Notes under the pieces: generated by a model
Told to the model about the DNA's origin: nothing
Databases searched by the model: none
What the model saw: the letters and a program-made list of their open reading frames with translations, nothing else
Position numbers and translations under genes: made by a program
Part shown: one piece after another, positions 16,644 to 25,334 of the stretch
Layout: each line of letters opens with the position of its first letter
Numbering within the stretch: the first letter of the stretch is position 1
Source of the DNA: JBMOKU01 sp049324315
Lineage (GTDB): Bacteria > Bacillota > Clostridia > Peptostreptococcales > Thermotaleaceae
Direction of reading: 5' to 3'
Length of the DNA: 50,811 nucleotides
NCBI GenBank assembly: GCA_049324315.1
Contig: JBMOKU010000056.1
Coordinates: forward strand, 1 to 50,811

Positions 16644-17742
16644 ACATAATACCTTTTCCCGATATTTTTTCAATCTTTTTCATGATTTTTTCGGCTGCAT
16701 CATATCTCTTTTTTATTTTCCTTAAAGCTTCAAGATCATCTCTATATGCCTTCAAATACTGCTGCAGCCTTTCTTCAAGCAGCATGAATTGATCTTCCTT
16801 TACCAGCTTATCTGCCAGGTACAGTATTTCATTTTCCGTAATTTTTTTATTCTCATCTACGTCAATATCCGTATGTGTAGATATGATATGGCCCACATGC
16901 TCATACCCCATATTTTTCAATATCATAGTTCCCACTTGGGCATGATTTTTTTCTCTCCTTGCCATATCGTGCAGCAAGGCAGCAGCTTCCAGAGCTGCAC
17001 CGTCAAGCTCATATGCTGCATCTTTTAAGTTATATAAAATATCCATGGATATCCTGGCTACTTTTATACAATGCTTGACGATATGGTCAGGAACGTTATA
17101 ATGATTTAAAATGGCATAGCATTCCTTTCTACTTGGTGCGCTCCTATGAAAATACCTTAATAAGTTCTCAAAATCCTCTTGCGTATCCATATCCATTAAA
17201 ATGGCCTCGTCACATACAGGAACACATGAATCGTCATCAGAAAAACTTTCAAGAAGCCTTTTCAGTCCCCGTTCTCCATCGCTGTTTCCAATTGCATGTC
17301 TATACTTAGAATCAATCAGCGGCGGATGTCCCCGTTCTCCAATAAATGTGGGATAAATAATGCCTTTATCGCATTCCAGATACTTGTTTTTCAATAGTTC
17401 CAAAGTATGTTTTTTGACAAGGGGAATATCTACAGGCTGCATAAAAAATGCCTCAACATCATCATCCAGCGCTTTCACACCTTTTACAACAGAAGAATAC
17501 ATGCCCTGGGAATAATTTTCATTCATCACACACACTACCCCGGAATTCTTGAAATGCTCTATTATTTCAGTCCCTCGGTGTCCCACTACAAGGATAATGT
17601 CTTCAATTCCGGCATTCCTATGGGTGTTGATCACGGTTTCGACAGCGGTGTATGTACCAAATTCCAAAAACGGTTTGAAGCTGCCCATCCTGGAGGAATA
17701 TCCCGCAGCGATAACAATGGAAGCAATTCTACCGCTTTTCAT
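16636..17742 (-). CDS. MobA/MocA-like nucleotidyltransferase fused to an HD domain (DVU_1551 type)
   Basis: A 368-residue fusion. Residues 1-200 are a molybdenum cofactor nucleotidyltransferase: IVIAAGYSSRMGSFKPFLEFG (signature with GxSxRMG and Lys), IILVVGHRGTEI, MQPVDIPLV, ERGHPPLI and MDMDTQEDF. Residues about 210-330 are an HD phosphohydrolase domain: HCIKVARISM, ALLHDMARREKNHAQVG (HD pair) and STHTDIDVD. The first half would add CMP or GMP to molybdopterin; the role of the HD half is unknown. The gene overlaps the xdhC stop by 14 bases and the phosphatase start by eight. It fits the DVU_1551-type NTP transferases as I recall them. Confidence 0.85.
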   Translation of the reverse strand: MKSGRIASIVIAAGYSSRMGSFKPFLEFGTYTAVETVINTHRNAGIEDIILVVGHRGTEIIEHFKNSGVVCVMNENYSQGMYSSVVKGVKALDDDVEAFFMQPVDIPLVKKHTLELLKNKYLECDKGIIYPTFIGERGHPPLIDSKYRHAIGNSDGERGLKRLLESFSDDDSCVPVCDEAILMDMDTQEDFENLLRYFHRSAPSRKECYAILNHYNVPDHIVKHCIKVARISMDILYNLKDAAYELDGAALEAAALLHDMARREKNHAQVGTMILKNMGYEHVGHIISTHTDIDVDENKKITENEILYLADKLVKEDQFMLLEERLQQYLKAYRDDLEALRKIKKRYDAAEKIMKKIEKISGKGIMYG

Positions 17743-18787
17743 TTTTAGGACCTCTTTTCACCTTAATCAGCTCTGCCGCAATACTTACTGCAATCTCCTC
17801 CGGCGTATCCGCATAGATGTGAAGTCCGATGGGACAATAGACTCTTTCCAAATCCTCTGAGGTAAAGCCTTCTTCCAAAAGGCTGTTATAGACATATTCC
17901 CGTTTACTTCTGCTGCCTATCATTCCGATGTATTTAGCGTCCGTTCTGAGCGTTTGTGCCAGAGCATCCTTATCATAGGCATGACCCCTTGTAACAATGA
18001 TAATATAACTGTTATGATTTATTTTAACATAGTCCGTCAAGTTGTCAAAAGACGGGATCACCTTTACTTCATCAGCGGTATTAAATCTTTCTCTGTTGGC
18101 GAATTCTTCCCGATCGTCAACAACAACCACATAAAAGCCCAGCTTTTTAGTAATGTCTGCAATTTGCTGCGCCACATGGCCGGCACCTATAATACAGATA
18201 CTTTCATAATTAAAGAAAGGCTCAATCAAATATTTTTCTTTTTCCATGTCCGCAACATGCAATTTGACCCTATGATAGTTTTCTCTGATTTCTTTTACTA
18301 CCCCCTGGACCTCTTCATTTTCCGAACCATAAAACCCTGTTTCTGTGCAAATCCATTTATCTGATCCTGTTATCTTCTTCTGTCCATCCGACATTTTCGT
18401 TATCAAAACAAAATCTGTGCTGCTTTTCTTAAGGGCTGCAGCCTTCTTATATAGATCAATCATTTGTTCATCTTCACAGTTCACATATTCTAATAATACG
18501 CTTACACTTCCGCCGCATACCATCCCCAGCATCTCGACATCTTTATTAGACAAAACAAAATTCTCTATAATGAATTCTTCCGTATGAAAAACCTTTGCTG
18601 ATAATTTGATGGTCCTTGCTTCCAGCAATCCGCCGCCAATGGTTCCATCAATTGAAAAATCTTTTTTTACTAACATTTTTGTGCCTTCTTCTCTGGGCGC
18701 AGAACCGGATTTTTTCAGGATGGTAGCCAGCACAAAATTTTCTTTTTTATCCAATGATCCATTGATCCATTCAAATATGTCGCTCAT
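17729..18787 (-). CDS. xdhC: XdhC-family aldehyde oxidoreductase maturation factor
   Basis: A 352-residue protein with the usual XdhC order. The N-terminal CoxI domain carries VLATILKKSGSAPREEGTKML, GTIGGGLLEARTIKL and the Cys motif GMVCGGSVSVL near 91-101. The C-terminal Rossmann domain carries ESICIIGAGHVAQQIADI (about 195), VVVDDREEFANRERF, IIVTRGHAYDKDAL and YIGMIGSRSKR. It is expected to carry and sulfurate the molybdenum cofactor before insertion into the hydroxylase. GGGAGATGAAGG precedes the ATG. It is paired with the reversed-order paralogue at 13036. Confidence 0.88.
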   Translation of the reverse strand: MSDIFEWINGSLDKKENFVLATILKKSGSAPREEGTKMLVKKDFSIDGTIGGGLLEARTIKLSAKVFHTEEFIIENFVLSNKDVEMLGMVCGGSVSVLLEYVNCEDEQMIDLYKKAAALKKSSTDFVLITKMSDGQKKITGSDKWICTETGFYGSENEEVQGVVKEIRENYHRVKLHVADMEKEKYLIEPFFNYESICIIGAGHVAQQIADITKKLGFYVVVVDDREEFANRERFNTADEVKVIPSFDNLTDYVKINHNSYIIIVTRGHAYDKDALAQTLRTDAKYIGMIGSRSKREYVYNSLLEEGFTSEDLERVYCPIGLHIYADTPEEIAVSIAAELIKVKRGPKNEKR

Positions 18788-18790
18788 CCT

Positions 18791-20101
18791 TCATCTCCCT
18801 TTCCTGTAATCGCGAATTTTCCTTTTTATCATGCTATTGACTATTTGGGTCGGTTTGTTTTCTTGATTGGATATGACTTCCATATTTAATCCCCGTCCAA
18901 ACTTATCATATAGAATGTCTTGTATGCCGCATGCCACTTCATCTTTTATCCGATGAAATGCATCTTCTCTTTGCGTGGCTATTTCCAGAATAAGTCTACC
19001 TTCAACATCCACACAGGCTTTATAATCCATGACATCTTCAAAAGATAGAACGATTTCATCCAGTTCTCTCAAATAGAGAAACTGGTTTTCCCTTAATGCA
19101 ACCCTATTATCCATTCTTCCCTGTACTTTTTCCATGGTGTTGAGAAAAGTACCGCAAGGACAGGCGGTTAATGAGAATGCAGCAATATCTCCCGTTCTAT
19201 ACCTGATCAAAGGCATTGCCTGTCTTGTCAGGGTCGTGAACACTACTTCACCATATTGTCCGTTTTCAACAGCCTCGCCGGTATCAGGATGGATAATTTC
19301 AAAATACAAATCTCCTTCTCTCATATGGTATCCGTTTAAAGCTTCACATTCCACGCATCCGCCATACCCCATTTCTGTCATTCCATAGTGGGTAAAGACG
19401 CTGCACCCGTATTTGTATGTTAATTCGCGAATCAATACGTCAGGCACATAATCCGTACTCAACAGCACCTTTTTGATTCTTCTTCTAAATACCTCACTCT
19501 TCACCTTGCTTAAATAGAGGACCTGCATAGGTATTCCCACAATACAGGTTATGTTTCTTTCTTCGATGCACCGTGCAGCTTCTTCCGGATCTGCAAGGAC
19601 TCCATGCACCGTACACGCTATTTTTGACATGGCCAATGCCTTTTTTAATAAATCTCCTATACTTCCATATGCACTGCTTGGGAGAAGGACAAGCACGCGA
19701 TCTGTATGGTCCGTCAGACAGCTCATACCATATCTAAAAAAATCAATGGTAAGATCGAGGTCTTCTTCGGTAAAAAATATTCTCTTTTCTTCTCCGCTTG
19801 TACCAGAAGTGTTTAATGTCACGATCCTCTTGACCTCACGCTGGGGTACACATAAAAATCCATGGGGATTTTGCCTTATGTCTTGGGGAAATGTAAAGGG
19901 TAGATTCTGTAAATCCTTTAGAGACCGGATGTCTTCATCTCGGATATCTTTCAGCTGTTCCTTATAGAACAAACTGTTTTTCTTTACATATTCCACGGTT
20001 TCTCTAACTTTCTTTACTTGATACGCCTCTAATGCCTTCCTGCTTCTCTCCTGAATCCCAGTCCTGTCTACTATCCAGCTTTCAAGGGGTGTCAGTTTCA
20101 T
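18791..20101 (-). CDS. AMP-dependent ligase, phenylacetate-CoA ligase-like (DVU_1553 type)
   Basis: A 436-residue adenylate-forming enzyme. The phosphate-binding P-loop is LNTSGTSGEEKRIFFT near 98. Then YGMTEMGYGGCVEC (A5 motif YGxTE), RYRTGDIAAF (A7 TGD) and a C-terminal Lys-rich tail typical of PaaK-like ligases. A Cys pair near 325 (CPCG) may bind zinc. It would activate a carboxylate as an acyl-adenylate; substrate unknown. In the cluster it stands between the radical SAM gene and xdhC, which suggests a biosynthetic step rather than catabolism. ATG at 20101 is seven bases from GAGGA; the in-frame TTG at 20107 overlaps the site. Confidence 0.8.
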   Translation of the reverse strand: MKLTPLESWIVDRTGIQERSRKALEAYQVKKVRETVEYVKKNSLFYKEQLKDIRDEDIRSLKDLQNLPFTFPQDIRQNPHGFLCVPQREVKRIVTLNTSGTSGEEKRIFFTEEDLDLTIDFFRYGMSCLTDHTDRVLVLLPSSAYGSIGDLLKKALAMSKIACTVHGVLADPEEAARCIEERNITCIVGIPMQVLYLSKVKSEVFRRRIKKVLLSTDYVPDVLIRELTYKYGCSVFTHYGMTEMGYGGCVECEALNGYHMREGDLYFEIIHPDTGEAVENGQYGEVVFTTLTRQAMPLIRYRTGDIAAFSLTACPCGTFLNTMEKVQGRMDNRVALRENQFLYLRELDEIVLSFEDVMDYKACVDVEGRLILEIATQREDAFHRIKDEVACGIQDILYDKFGRGLNMEVISNQENKPTQIVNSMIKRKIRDYRKGR

Positions 20102-20111
20102 GACCAATTCC

Positions 20112-21467
20112 TCATTTCTGTTTTCTGTATAAATACCTTCCTTCCACGTCCGACAGATTGTACATACAGAAGGGTATCAACCTTCCATCCAGGCTCACCA
20201 CATGAATACAGCAGTCCTTCACCCTCTCTAGATCAACGTTCCATACATCCTGGAAAGCCATAGCCGATATGCTGAAGGAATGGTTGTGGATGCGATTGAG
20301 TATTTCATCCCAGCCCTGCATTTCTTCTGTGTCCCCTTTCTTCTTTATATAATCCGCTTTTCTGAAAGACCAGTTCCGTGAAACATAAGCCTTTGCTTTT
20401 ACGGCCCCTTCCTCCACCTTTTCACTTTTGCAGCTGCAGCTGGAACGGTTTGTTATATTCATCAATTTTTTCTTTCCATCTAAAAGATAACTGCCATGAA
20501 AAGAACATAGGGCATTTTCGCATCCCGGAGGCTTTAGACTTTCTTTTTTGATTTTCCCTCCAGTCTGTCGCTCTATTTCTTCCATGACTTCAGGCAGGGT
20601 CACTCTATCTTTGTCTTTCGGAGTGAAAGGCACTCTGCCAAAATAACTGACAGGCTGAAAATGCACGCCCCTTACCGCCGGTGCATGTTCTAATGCAAAA
20701 TCAATGATGCTGCCTATGTTATCCATATTTATCCCTGGAACCAAGGTAGGAACCAACACAACACCTATTCCATATTTCTTACAATTCTCTATGGTTCTTA
20801 TTTTGGCTTCCAGCAGCTCCCTGCCCCGTAGTTTTATATTTATATCATCATCTGTACCATCAAATTGCAAAAAAATTGAACTAAGTCCAGCATCCTTAAG
20901 CTCTTTAACATAACTTTCATCTTCTCCCATACGTATACCGTTGGTATTCACCTGTATGAAAGGAAAGCCCAATGCTGCGCCGCTCTTTATAATAAGAGGC
21001 AGATCCTTTCTTACCGTGGGCTCTCCCCCGGAAAGCTGGATATTGCATCTCCCCGATGCTTTCAGCACGCTTTTATACTGCAGCTCGATCTGTTCCAAAG
21101 ACGGGTTTTCCTCTTTACAGCCGTTGGAATCTGCAAAACAGAAGCTGCAGTGCAGGTTGCAGTTTTGGGTAACCTCGATTAATGCCGTACAGGTATGCTG
21201 CCTGTGCTCGCTGCACAATCCACAGTCAAAAGGACATCCTTTTTCTGCTGCGGTAATAGGATTCTTTATATATGCCCTTTCTTTTTTTCGAATCCATTCT
21301 TCCATAGGAATGCTGTCTTTCCATACAACGGTCTTAAAAACGCCATGCTCCGGACAGGATTTGACCATATAGGTGTTACTCCCTTGGGTATGGATTTGTG
21401 CACCAATCTTTTTTAAACAGACAGGACATAGGCTTTGGGTCTTTGAAATAATTTTTATACGCTCCAT
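20112..21467 (-). CDS. trsS: Radical SAM protein, TrsS type (DVU_1554 type)
   Basis: A 451-residue radical SAM enzyme. N-terminal zinc-ribbon-like part: SLCPVCLKK, then SCPEHGVFKT near 38, and CPFDCGLCSEHRQHTC at about 78-93. The cluster motif is CNLHCSFCFA near 103, followed by IQLSGGEPTVRKDLP. A C-terminal Cys-rich region (CENALCSFHG, SSCSCKSE) may bind further Fe-S. The SLCPxC...CPEHG start places it near the MJ0619/Tes-like radical SAM group, members of which act on pterins or lipids. Family members elsewhere are annotated as selenoproteins, as I recall; here only Cys is seen. Product unknown. AGGGA site upstream. Confidence 0.8.
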   Translation of the reverse strand: MERIKIISKTQSLCPVCLKKIGAQIHTQGSNTYMVKSCPEHGVFKTVVWKDSIPMEEWIRKKERAYIKNPITAAEKGCPFDCGLCSEHRQHTCTALIEVTQNCNLHCSFCFADSNGCKEENPSLEQIELQYKSVLKASGRCNIQLSGGEPTVRKDLPLIIKSGAALGFPFIQVNTNGIRMGEDESYVKELKDAGLSSIFLQFDGTDDDINIKLRGRELLEAKIRTIENCKKYGIGVVLVPTLVPGINMDNIGSIIDFALEHAPAVRGVHFQPVSYFGRVPFTPKDKDRVTLPEVMEEIERQTGGKIKKESLKPPGCENALCSFHGSYLLDGKKKLMNITNRSSCSCKSEKVEEGAVKAKAYVSRNWSFRKADYIKKKGDTEEMQGWDEILNRIHNHSFSISAMAFQDVWNVDLERVKDCCIHVVSLDGRLIPFCMYNLSDVEGRYLYRKQK

Positions 21468-21469
21468 GT

Positions 21470-21922
21470 TTATTCCCTGCTCCCAAATTCATAGTCATGG
21501 TCCCGTAATATTTCTCGGACCTTTTCGTAGCTCTTCAATACTATGTCCCCGCACTTTATATTGTAGTTCATATTGCTTTTATCATCGGAAAAGCTGTACA
21601 CACCGATAATATCCACACATTCCATACTTCCAAACTCGTTTTCAAACCATGTCATATATTCTTCGACCATACTGCCATAGTCTTCTCTGGCATATTCCGT
21701 TTCCTTTCCTTTAGCTGCATAAAGCCCTAGAATTCCGATTCCGCCGGTAATTACCCCACACGTTTTCTGTCTGCCGCCGATCCCCTTGCACAATCCGCTT
21801 ACAGCCCTGATCAAATCCTCATTTTCCTTTTCTTCCTCATCCAGTGCCAGCTTCATCATGACCTGTGTGCAGCAGAAACCTGCGGATACCATTCTTAACA
21901 TTCTAAAAGCCGTTTCATTCAT
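21470..21922 (-). CDS. C_GCAxxG_C_C family protein (DVU_1555 type)
   Basis: A 150-residue soluble protein of the C_GCAxxG_C_C family. Key Cys are in GFCCTQVMM near 16, LCKGIGGRQKTCGVITGGIGILGL at about 44-67, and C near 103 and 124. In this group the second Cys of GFCC may be selenocysteine in other species, as I recall; here both are encoded as Cys. The protein probably binds a metal or passes electrons or sulfur. The ATG overlaps the methyltransferase stop by eight bases and is preceded by AAAGGGG. Confidence 0.8.
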   Translation of the reverse strand: MNETAFRMLRMVSAGFCCTQVMMKLALDEEEKENEDLIRAVSGLCKGIGGRQKTCGVITGGIGILGLYAAKGKETEYAREDYGSMVEEYMTWFENEFGSMECVDIIGVYSFSDDKSNMNYNIKCGDIVLKSYEKVREILRDHDYEFGSRE

Positions 21923-22649
21923 GATTTGTTTCCCCTTTCCTTGCGATCATCATAAAATATCCGGGCTTACAAACCTTCAATATTTCCTGGAATCTATAAC
22001 CATCTACGCAACCATCCGTGGTTTTATTCCAGAACCCCCCCATAGATCCATGAGAAAACACAATTTTGACCAACAATTCCTTTAATAAATCACTGCAGTC
22101 TTCCAAAATCATGATCTCAAATCCCAAGCTTTTCAGATTATCTCTTAACAGATTCAAGTCATGCAATCCCCTCATGCAGCTGTTAAACGAAAATTTCTCC
22201 AGTTCTTTAATAAAACCGGGATTTCTAGCATATACATCCGTTGCAACAAACCATCCGCCCTTTTTTAATACTCTGAATACTTCTTTTACTACACGATTAA
22301 CGTCATCCATAAGAGACAGGGTACATTCCGCAAATACACCTTGAAAGCATTCACCTGCAAAAGGTATATGCTCCCCTATGCCTTGGATAAAATCCGCAAA
22401 AGGATACTTTGTTTTTGCAATGCTCAATAATTTTTCTGATGGGTCGATCCCTACAGCCTTGATCTGATGCTTTTCAAACAGATAGCCTATCGTAGCGCCC
22501 CGACCGCAGCCCAAATCAAGCACAGCATCTTCCACGGAAAATTTACAAAACTCCACACCTTTTTCTGTCAAGCTAAAGCCCCCCGGTCTCAGGGTTTCCC
22601 CCATCATTTCGGACATGCTGTTATTCTCATAGGCATTGCAGCACTTCAT
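21915..22649 (-). CDS. trsM: Class I SAM methyltransferase, TrsM type (DVU_1556 type)
   Basis: A 244-residue methyltransferase. Motif I is VLDLGCGRGATIGYL near 43-57, the ribose-binding acidic residue is in VGIDPSEKLL, motif post-II IPFAGECFQGVFAECTLSL near 107, and motif III VLKKGGWFVATDVYARN near 140. The N-terminus has CCNAYENN, a distinctive Cys pair. It sits in the string between the redox protein and the C_GCAxxG_C_C protein with a one-base gap and an overlap, so it surely belongs to the same pathway. Methyl acceptor unknown. Confidence 0.82.
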   Translation of the reverse strand: MKCCNAYENNSMSEMMGETLRPGGFSLTEKGVEFCKFSVEDAVLDLGCGRGATIGYLFEKHQIKAVGIDPSEKLLSIAKTKYPFADFIQGIGEHIPFAGECFQGVFAECTLSLMDDVNRVVKEVFRVLKKGGWFVATDVYARNPGFIKELEKFSFNSCMRGLHDLNLLRDNLKSLGFEIMILEDCSDLLKELLVKIVFSHGSMGGFWNKTTDGCVDGYRFQEILKVCKPGYFMMIARKGETNHE

Positions 22650-22650
22650 T

Positions 22651-22863
22651 CTATTTGTCCTCCAATCCCTTTTCTACCTCCAGCATCTTGCCCAGGGCCA
22701 GATCCTCCCCGATGAATACAATATTGCACGTTGGACATTTCATCAGTTCTACTTCAAAGTTCCCTTCCAGATAACGGACTTTTACCTTGTGAAGCTCCAA
22801 ATTTTTTTTGCATTTGTCACAAACCCATGGTATATTCTGTCTATTTCCTTTATTCATGCTCAT
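22651..22863 (-). CDS. Small CxxC redox/zinc-ribbon protein (DVU_1557 type)
   Basis: A 70-residue protein with two CxxC pairs, VCDKCKK near 14 and KCPTCN near 42, at zinc-ribbon spacing. The C-terminal half is an acidic helix (ALGKMLEVEKGLEDK). Its ATG overlaps the stop of the electron-transfer protein by four bases (ATGA), which fixes the start. Likely a small metal or electron carrier for the cluster; that role is inference. Confidence 0.78.
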   Translation of the reverse strand: MSMNKGNRQNIPWVCDKCKKNLELHKVKVRYLEGNFEVELMKCPTCNIVFIGEDLALGKMLEVEKGLEDK

Positions 22864-25226
22864 TCCTCCACCACTTCCATTCTGTGGCTGTAAACGCTGT
22901 TTATGAAAACCCCTTCCTCTTTTTCTTCATATCTTACCCAGTAGGTAACATTGTCCAGCCTTAACCTAGCCAGATAGTTTGAATTTTCCGGGTTGAAAAA
23001 CCGCTCTTTATTTTTCTGAGCATTGTCAATGACCCTTTCGATGTCCTCTACCAGGATATACCGTTCTTCCATAACCGCCATGACATCTTCCGGTATGATT
23101 ATGTTGAAATCGTTACTTCTAATTAAATCCATATCCCGTGTCTCACCCCATATTTCCTTTAAGAGATTGTGCTTCAACCGTGTCCTGTTTTCGTGTCTTT
23201 CCGATAGGGTCGGCATTTTCTTAAGGGCAAGCCCCTCCATATCGACGCCATATATCAGGTCCAGGATATGATAGGTCCTTTTTCCACCCTCCACGAACAG
23301 GTCTTTGCACATTGCACAGTAGACCAATATATCTTCCGTGCTTTCATTGGCTCTATCCTTTACAAATTCCTTTGCCTGTTCCCGATTGGCATAATACACC
23401 AAACCGCCGTATCCGCAGCATTTCGTTTTCTCCTTGGTGTACGTAAGCTCTTGAATTTTGTAGCCCAATAATGTCGCGATATTTCGAATGCTGTCATGAA
23501 TTTTTGTATTATATCTTGTAGCACATGCATCATGGACCTGTAAAACACGTCTTCCCGGTACTATATTTCTTTCAGGCAATCCATATTTCTCAAATATCTC
23601 CCATAAGGATACCACATCAATTTCAGGCAAATATTTTTCAAAAATGGCGACACAGCTGGAACAAGCCAAGATGAAGGTAGGTTTATCCATCTCCTCCCAT
23701 ACCTGCTTAATTTTCAGAACATTTTCTTGCATAAGGTCCTGCCTTCCGGCCCAATCAGCAGGGGCCCCGCAGCATCCCAGATAAATACCAATATCTTCTT
23801 CGATATAGGCTTCCTTCATGGCTCCCACCAAATGTTTATAGATATCTCCAATATGCTCAGCATGTGTTGCTGAAAGCTGACACCCGGGATAGAACAAATA
23901 CCCTGTCTTGCCTGAACCTTTATATAGTCCCCTGGCATATTTTGAATAGGATAACACCGGATAGTAGAATAAATGCTTCGACTGCTCTTTACTGGGCTGT
24001 TTTCTCACCATTGAAAACCGATGGCTGTTACTGAATTTCATATCCTTTAAGGCAAAATCGTGGGCAGATACAGGCATTTTCCCTTTTTGCACCATACTCT
24101 CCCTGGTTTCTTGTACAACATCTTTCATGCTTATGTCCAAAAAGCACTGTTCCTTACACAATCCGCAAAGAGTACAGGAATTGATCATTTTATTTGCGTA
24201 ATGGGTTCCCAGTATAATCCGCTCATTATGATTGATCTGTCTTATATAGGCATTGGGAGATATATTGAATTTTTTCATATGACTGCAAGTTTTGATACAT
24301 GTCCTGCACTGGCATTTCAGACATCTTTCGGCTTCCTTCACGGCTTCTTCCTTTGTGTATATATCGAAAGCCTTTTCCGCCTTTACCATGGGTTCGATAT
24401 CATCATCTTCATATTTCAATGGTGTATCAAATACCCCCTCCCTTTCTCTGGAAGCTGTAATAGAAACCTTCCCCAGGTATCTGTCAATAGAAATGGCTGC
24501 TCTTCTGCCTGAGCTTGCGGAATATATAATGGAGTTGTTCCTGTTTACAAGCTTCCCTCCGGCGAATACAGAGGAATTTTCTACCTGGAATGTATCAGGA
24601 TGTATCTGTAGGTCTTCTTCCCACTCGCCCGTTCCCAAGTAAACGGCATCATATTCCTTCACAATTTCTTCTAGGCCCTTTTTATCAATCGTTATTTTCA
24701 AGTTTACCTGAACACCCTGTTTTTCTATAACTTGAAGTTCTTCCTCTATAACTTCCTTTTTCAGGTCTTTTCCCACATACGACCAAATACGGCCCCCTAA
24801 GCGATCTGACTTTTCATATAGGGTAACCTGATAACCCTTTTTATCAAGGTCATAGGCTGCCGTCATACCGCTCATGCCGCCACCTATTATGGCCACCTTT
24901 CCTTTATTCTTTGGGAGGGGCAACGTCTTTTTTGGAGGGGTAAATCCATGGCTTATCACGGTTTTCTCCAGCTCTGCTATGCTTATGGCCCCGCCGGATT
25001 CATTTCTTACACAAAGGCTTTCGCATGGGTGGTCACATATCATACCGACGATTCTTGCAAAGGGAATCCTCTTCTCCATCAGCTTATAGGCTTTTGAGAA
25101 GTCACCCTTTTCAATTTCCCTTATGAATGCGATGACATCCATATGAACGGGACAGCCTGCCGTACATGCCGGTGGTTCATCATGAATACACCGATCGCCT
25201 GTTTCCAATAACTTATCTAAATCCAT
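22860..25226 (-). CDS. Fe-S flavoprotein with dicluster and CCG domains (DVU_1558 type)
   Basis: A 788-residue electron-transfer protein. Residues about 12-85 form a GltD-like dicluster domain (CIHDEPPACTAGCPVHMD, CDHPCESLCVR). Residues 105-260 hold a FAD/NAD domain (KVAIIGGGMSGMTAAYDLD). Residues about 300-390 have more Fe-S ligands (CLKCQCRTCIKTC, CTLCGLCKEQC). Two HdrD-like CCG domains follow (GIYLGCCGAPADW near 485 and TKCCGYGGLVYY near 605). The last 120 residues are unlike known domains. It likely shuttles electrons between NAD(P)H or a thiol/disulfide partner and the molybdenum enzyme. SD GGAGG precedes the ATG; a hairpin with T-run stands just upstream. Confidence 0.85.
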   Translation of the reverse strand: MDLDKLLETGDRCIHDEPPACTAGCPVHMDVIAFIREIEKGDFSKAYKLMEKRIPFARIVGMICDHPCESLCVRNESGGAISIAELEKTVISHGFTPPKKTLPLPKNKGKVAIIGGGMSGMTAAYDLDKKGYQVTLYEKSDRLGGRIWSYVGKDLKKEVIEEELQVIEKQGVQVNLKITIDKKGLEEIVKEYDAVYLGTGEWEEDLQIHPDTFQVENSSVFAGGKLVNRNNSIIYSASSGRRAAISIDRYLGKVSITASREREGVFDTPLKYEDDDIEPMVKAEKAFDIYTKEEAVKEAERCLKCQCRTCIKTCSHMKKFNISPNAYIRQINHNERIILGTHYANKMINSCTLCGLCKEQCFLDISMKDVVQETRESMVQKGKMPVSAHDFALKDMKFSNSHRFSMVRKQPSKEQSKHLFYYPVLSYSKYARGLYKGSGKTGYLFYPGCQLSATHAEHIGDIYKHLVGAMKEAYIEEDIGIYLGCCGAPADWAGRQDLMQENVLKIKQVWEEMDKPTFILACSSCVAIFEKYLPEIDVVSLWEIFEKYGLPERNIVPGRRVLQVHDACATRYNTKIHDSIRNIATLLGYKIQELTYTKEKTKCCGYGGLVYYANREQAKEFVKDRANESTEDILVYCAMCKDLFVEGGKRTYHILDLIYGVDMEGLALKKMPTLSERHENRTRLKHNLLKEIWGETRDMDLIRSNDFNIIIPEDVMAVMEERYILVEDIERVIDNAQKNKERFFNPENSNYLARLRLDNVTYWVRYEEKEEGVFINSVYSHRMEVVEE

Positions 25227-25250
25227 TGTCTTCGCCTCCTATGTCAAAAA

Positions 25251-25301
25251 TAGGAATGGGGAGCCCTGTTTGCTTCTGGGCAAACCAAGGCTCCTTTCCT
25301 A
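25251..25301 (-). terminator. Intercistronic hairpin with T-run (attenuator) after the hydroxylase gene
   Basis: On the minus strand three stacked stems (TAGGA/TCCTA, GGAGCC/GGCTCC, GTTTGC/GCAAAC) form a long hairpin, followed by TTTTTGAC. It lies between the aldehyde oxidoreductase stop (25335) and the next start (25226). It could lower expression of downstream genes relative to the hydroxylase, or protect the upstream mRNA end. Confidence 0.6.
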
Positions 25302-25334
25302 ATTCCATATTTTTAACCAGCTGCTTATTACATC

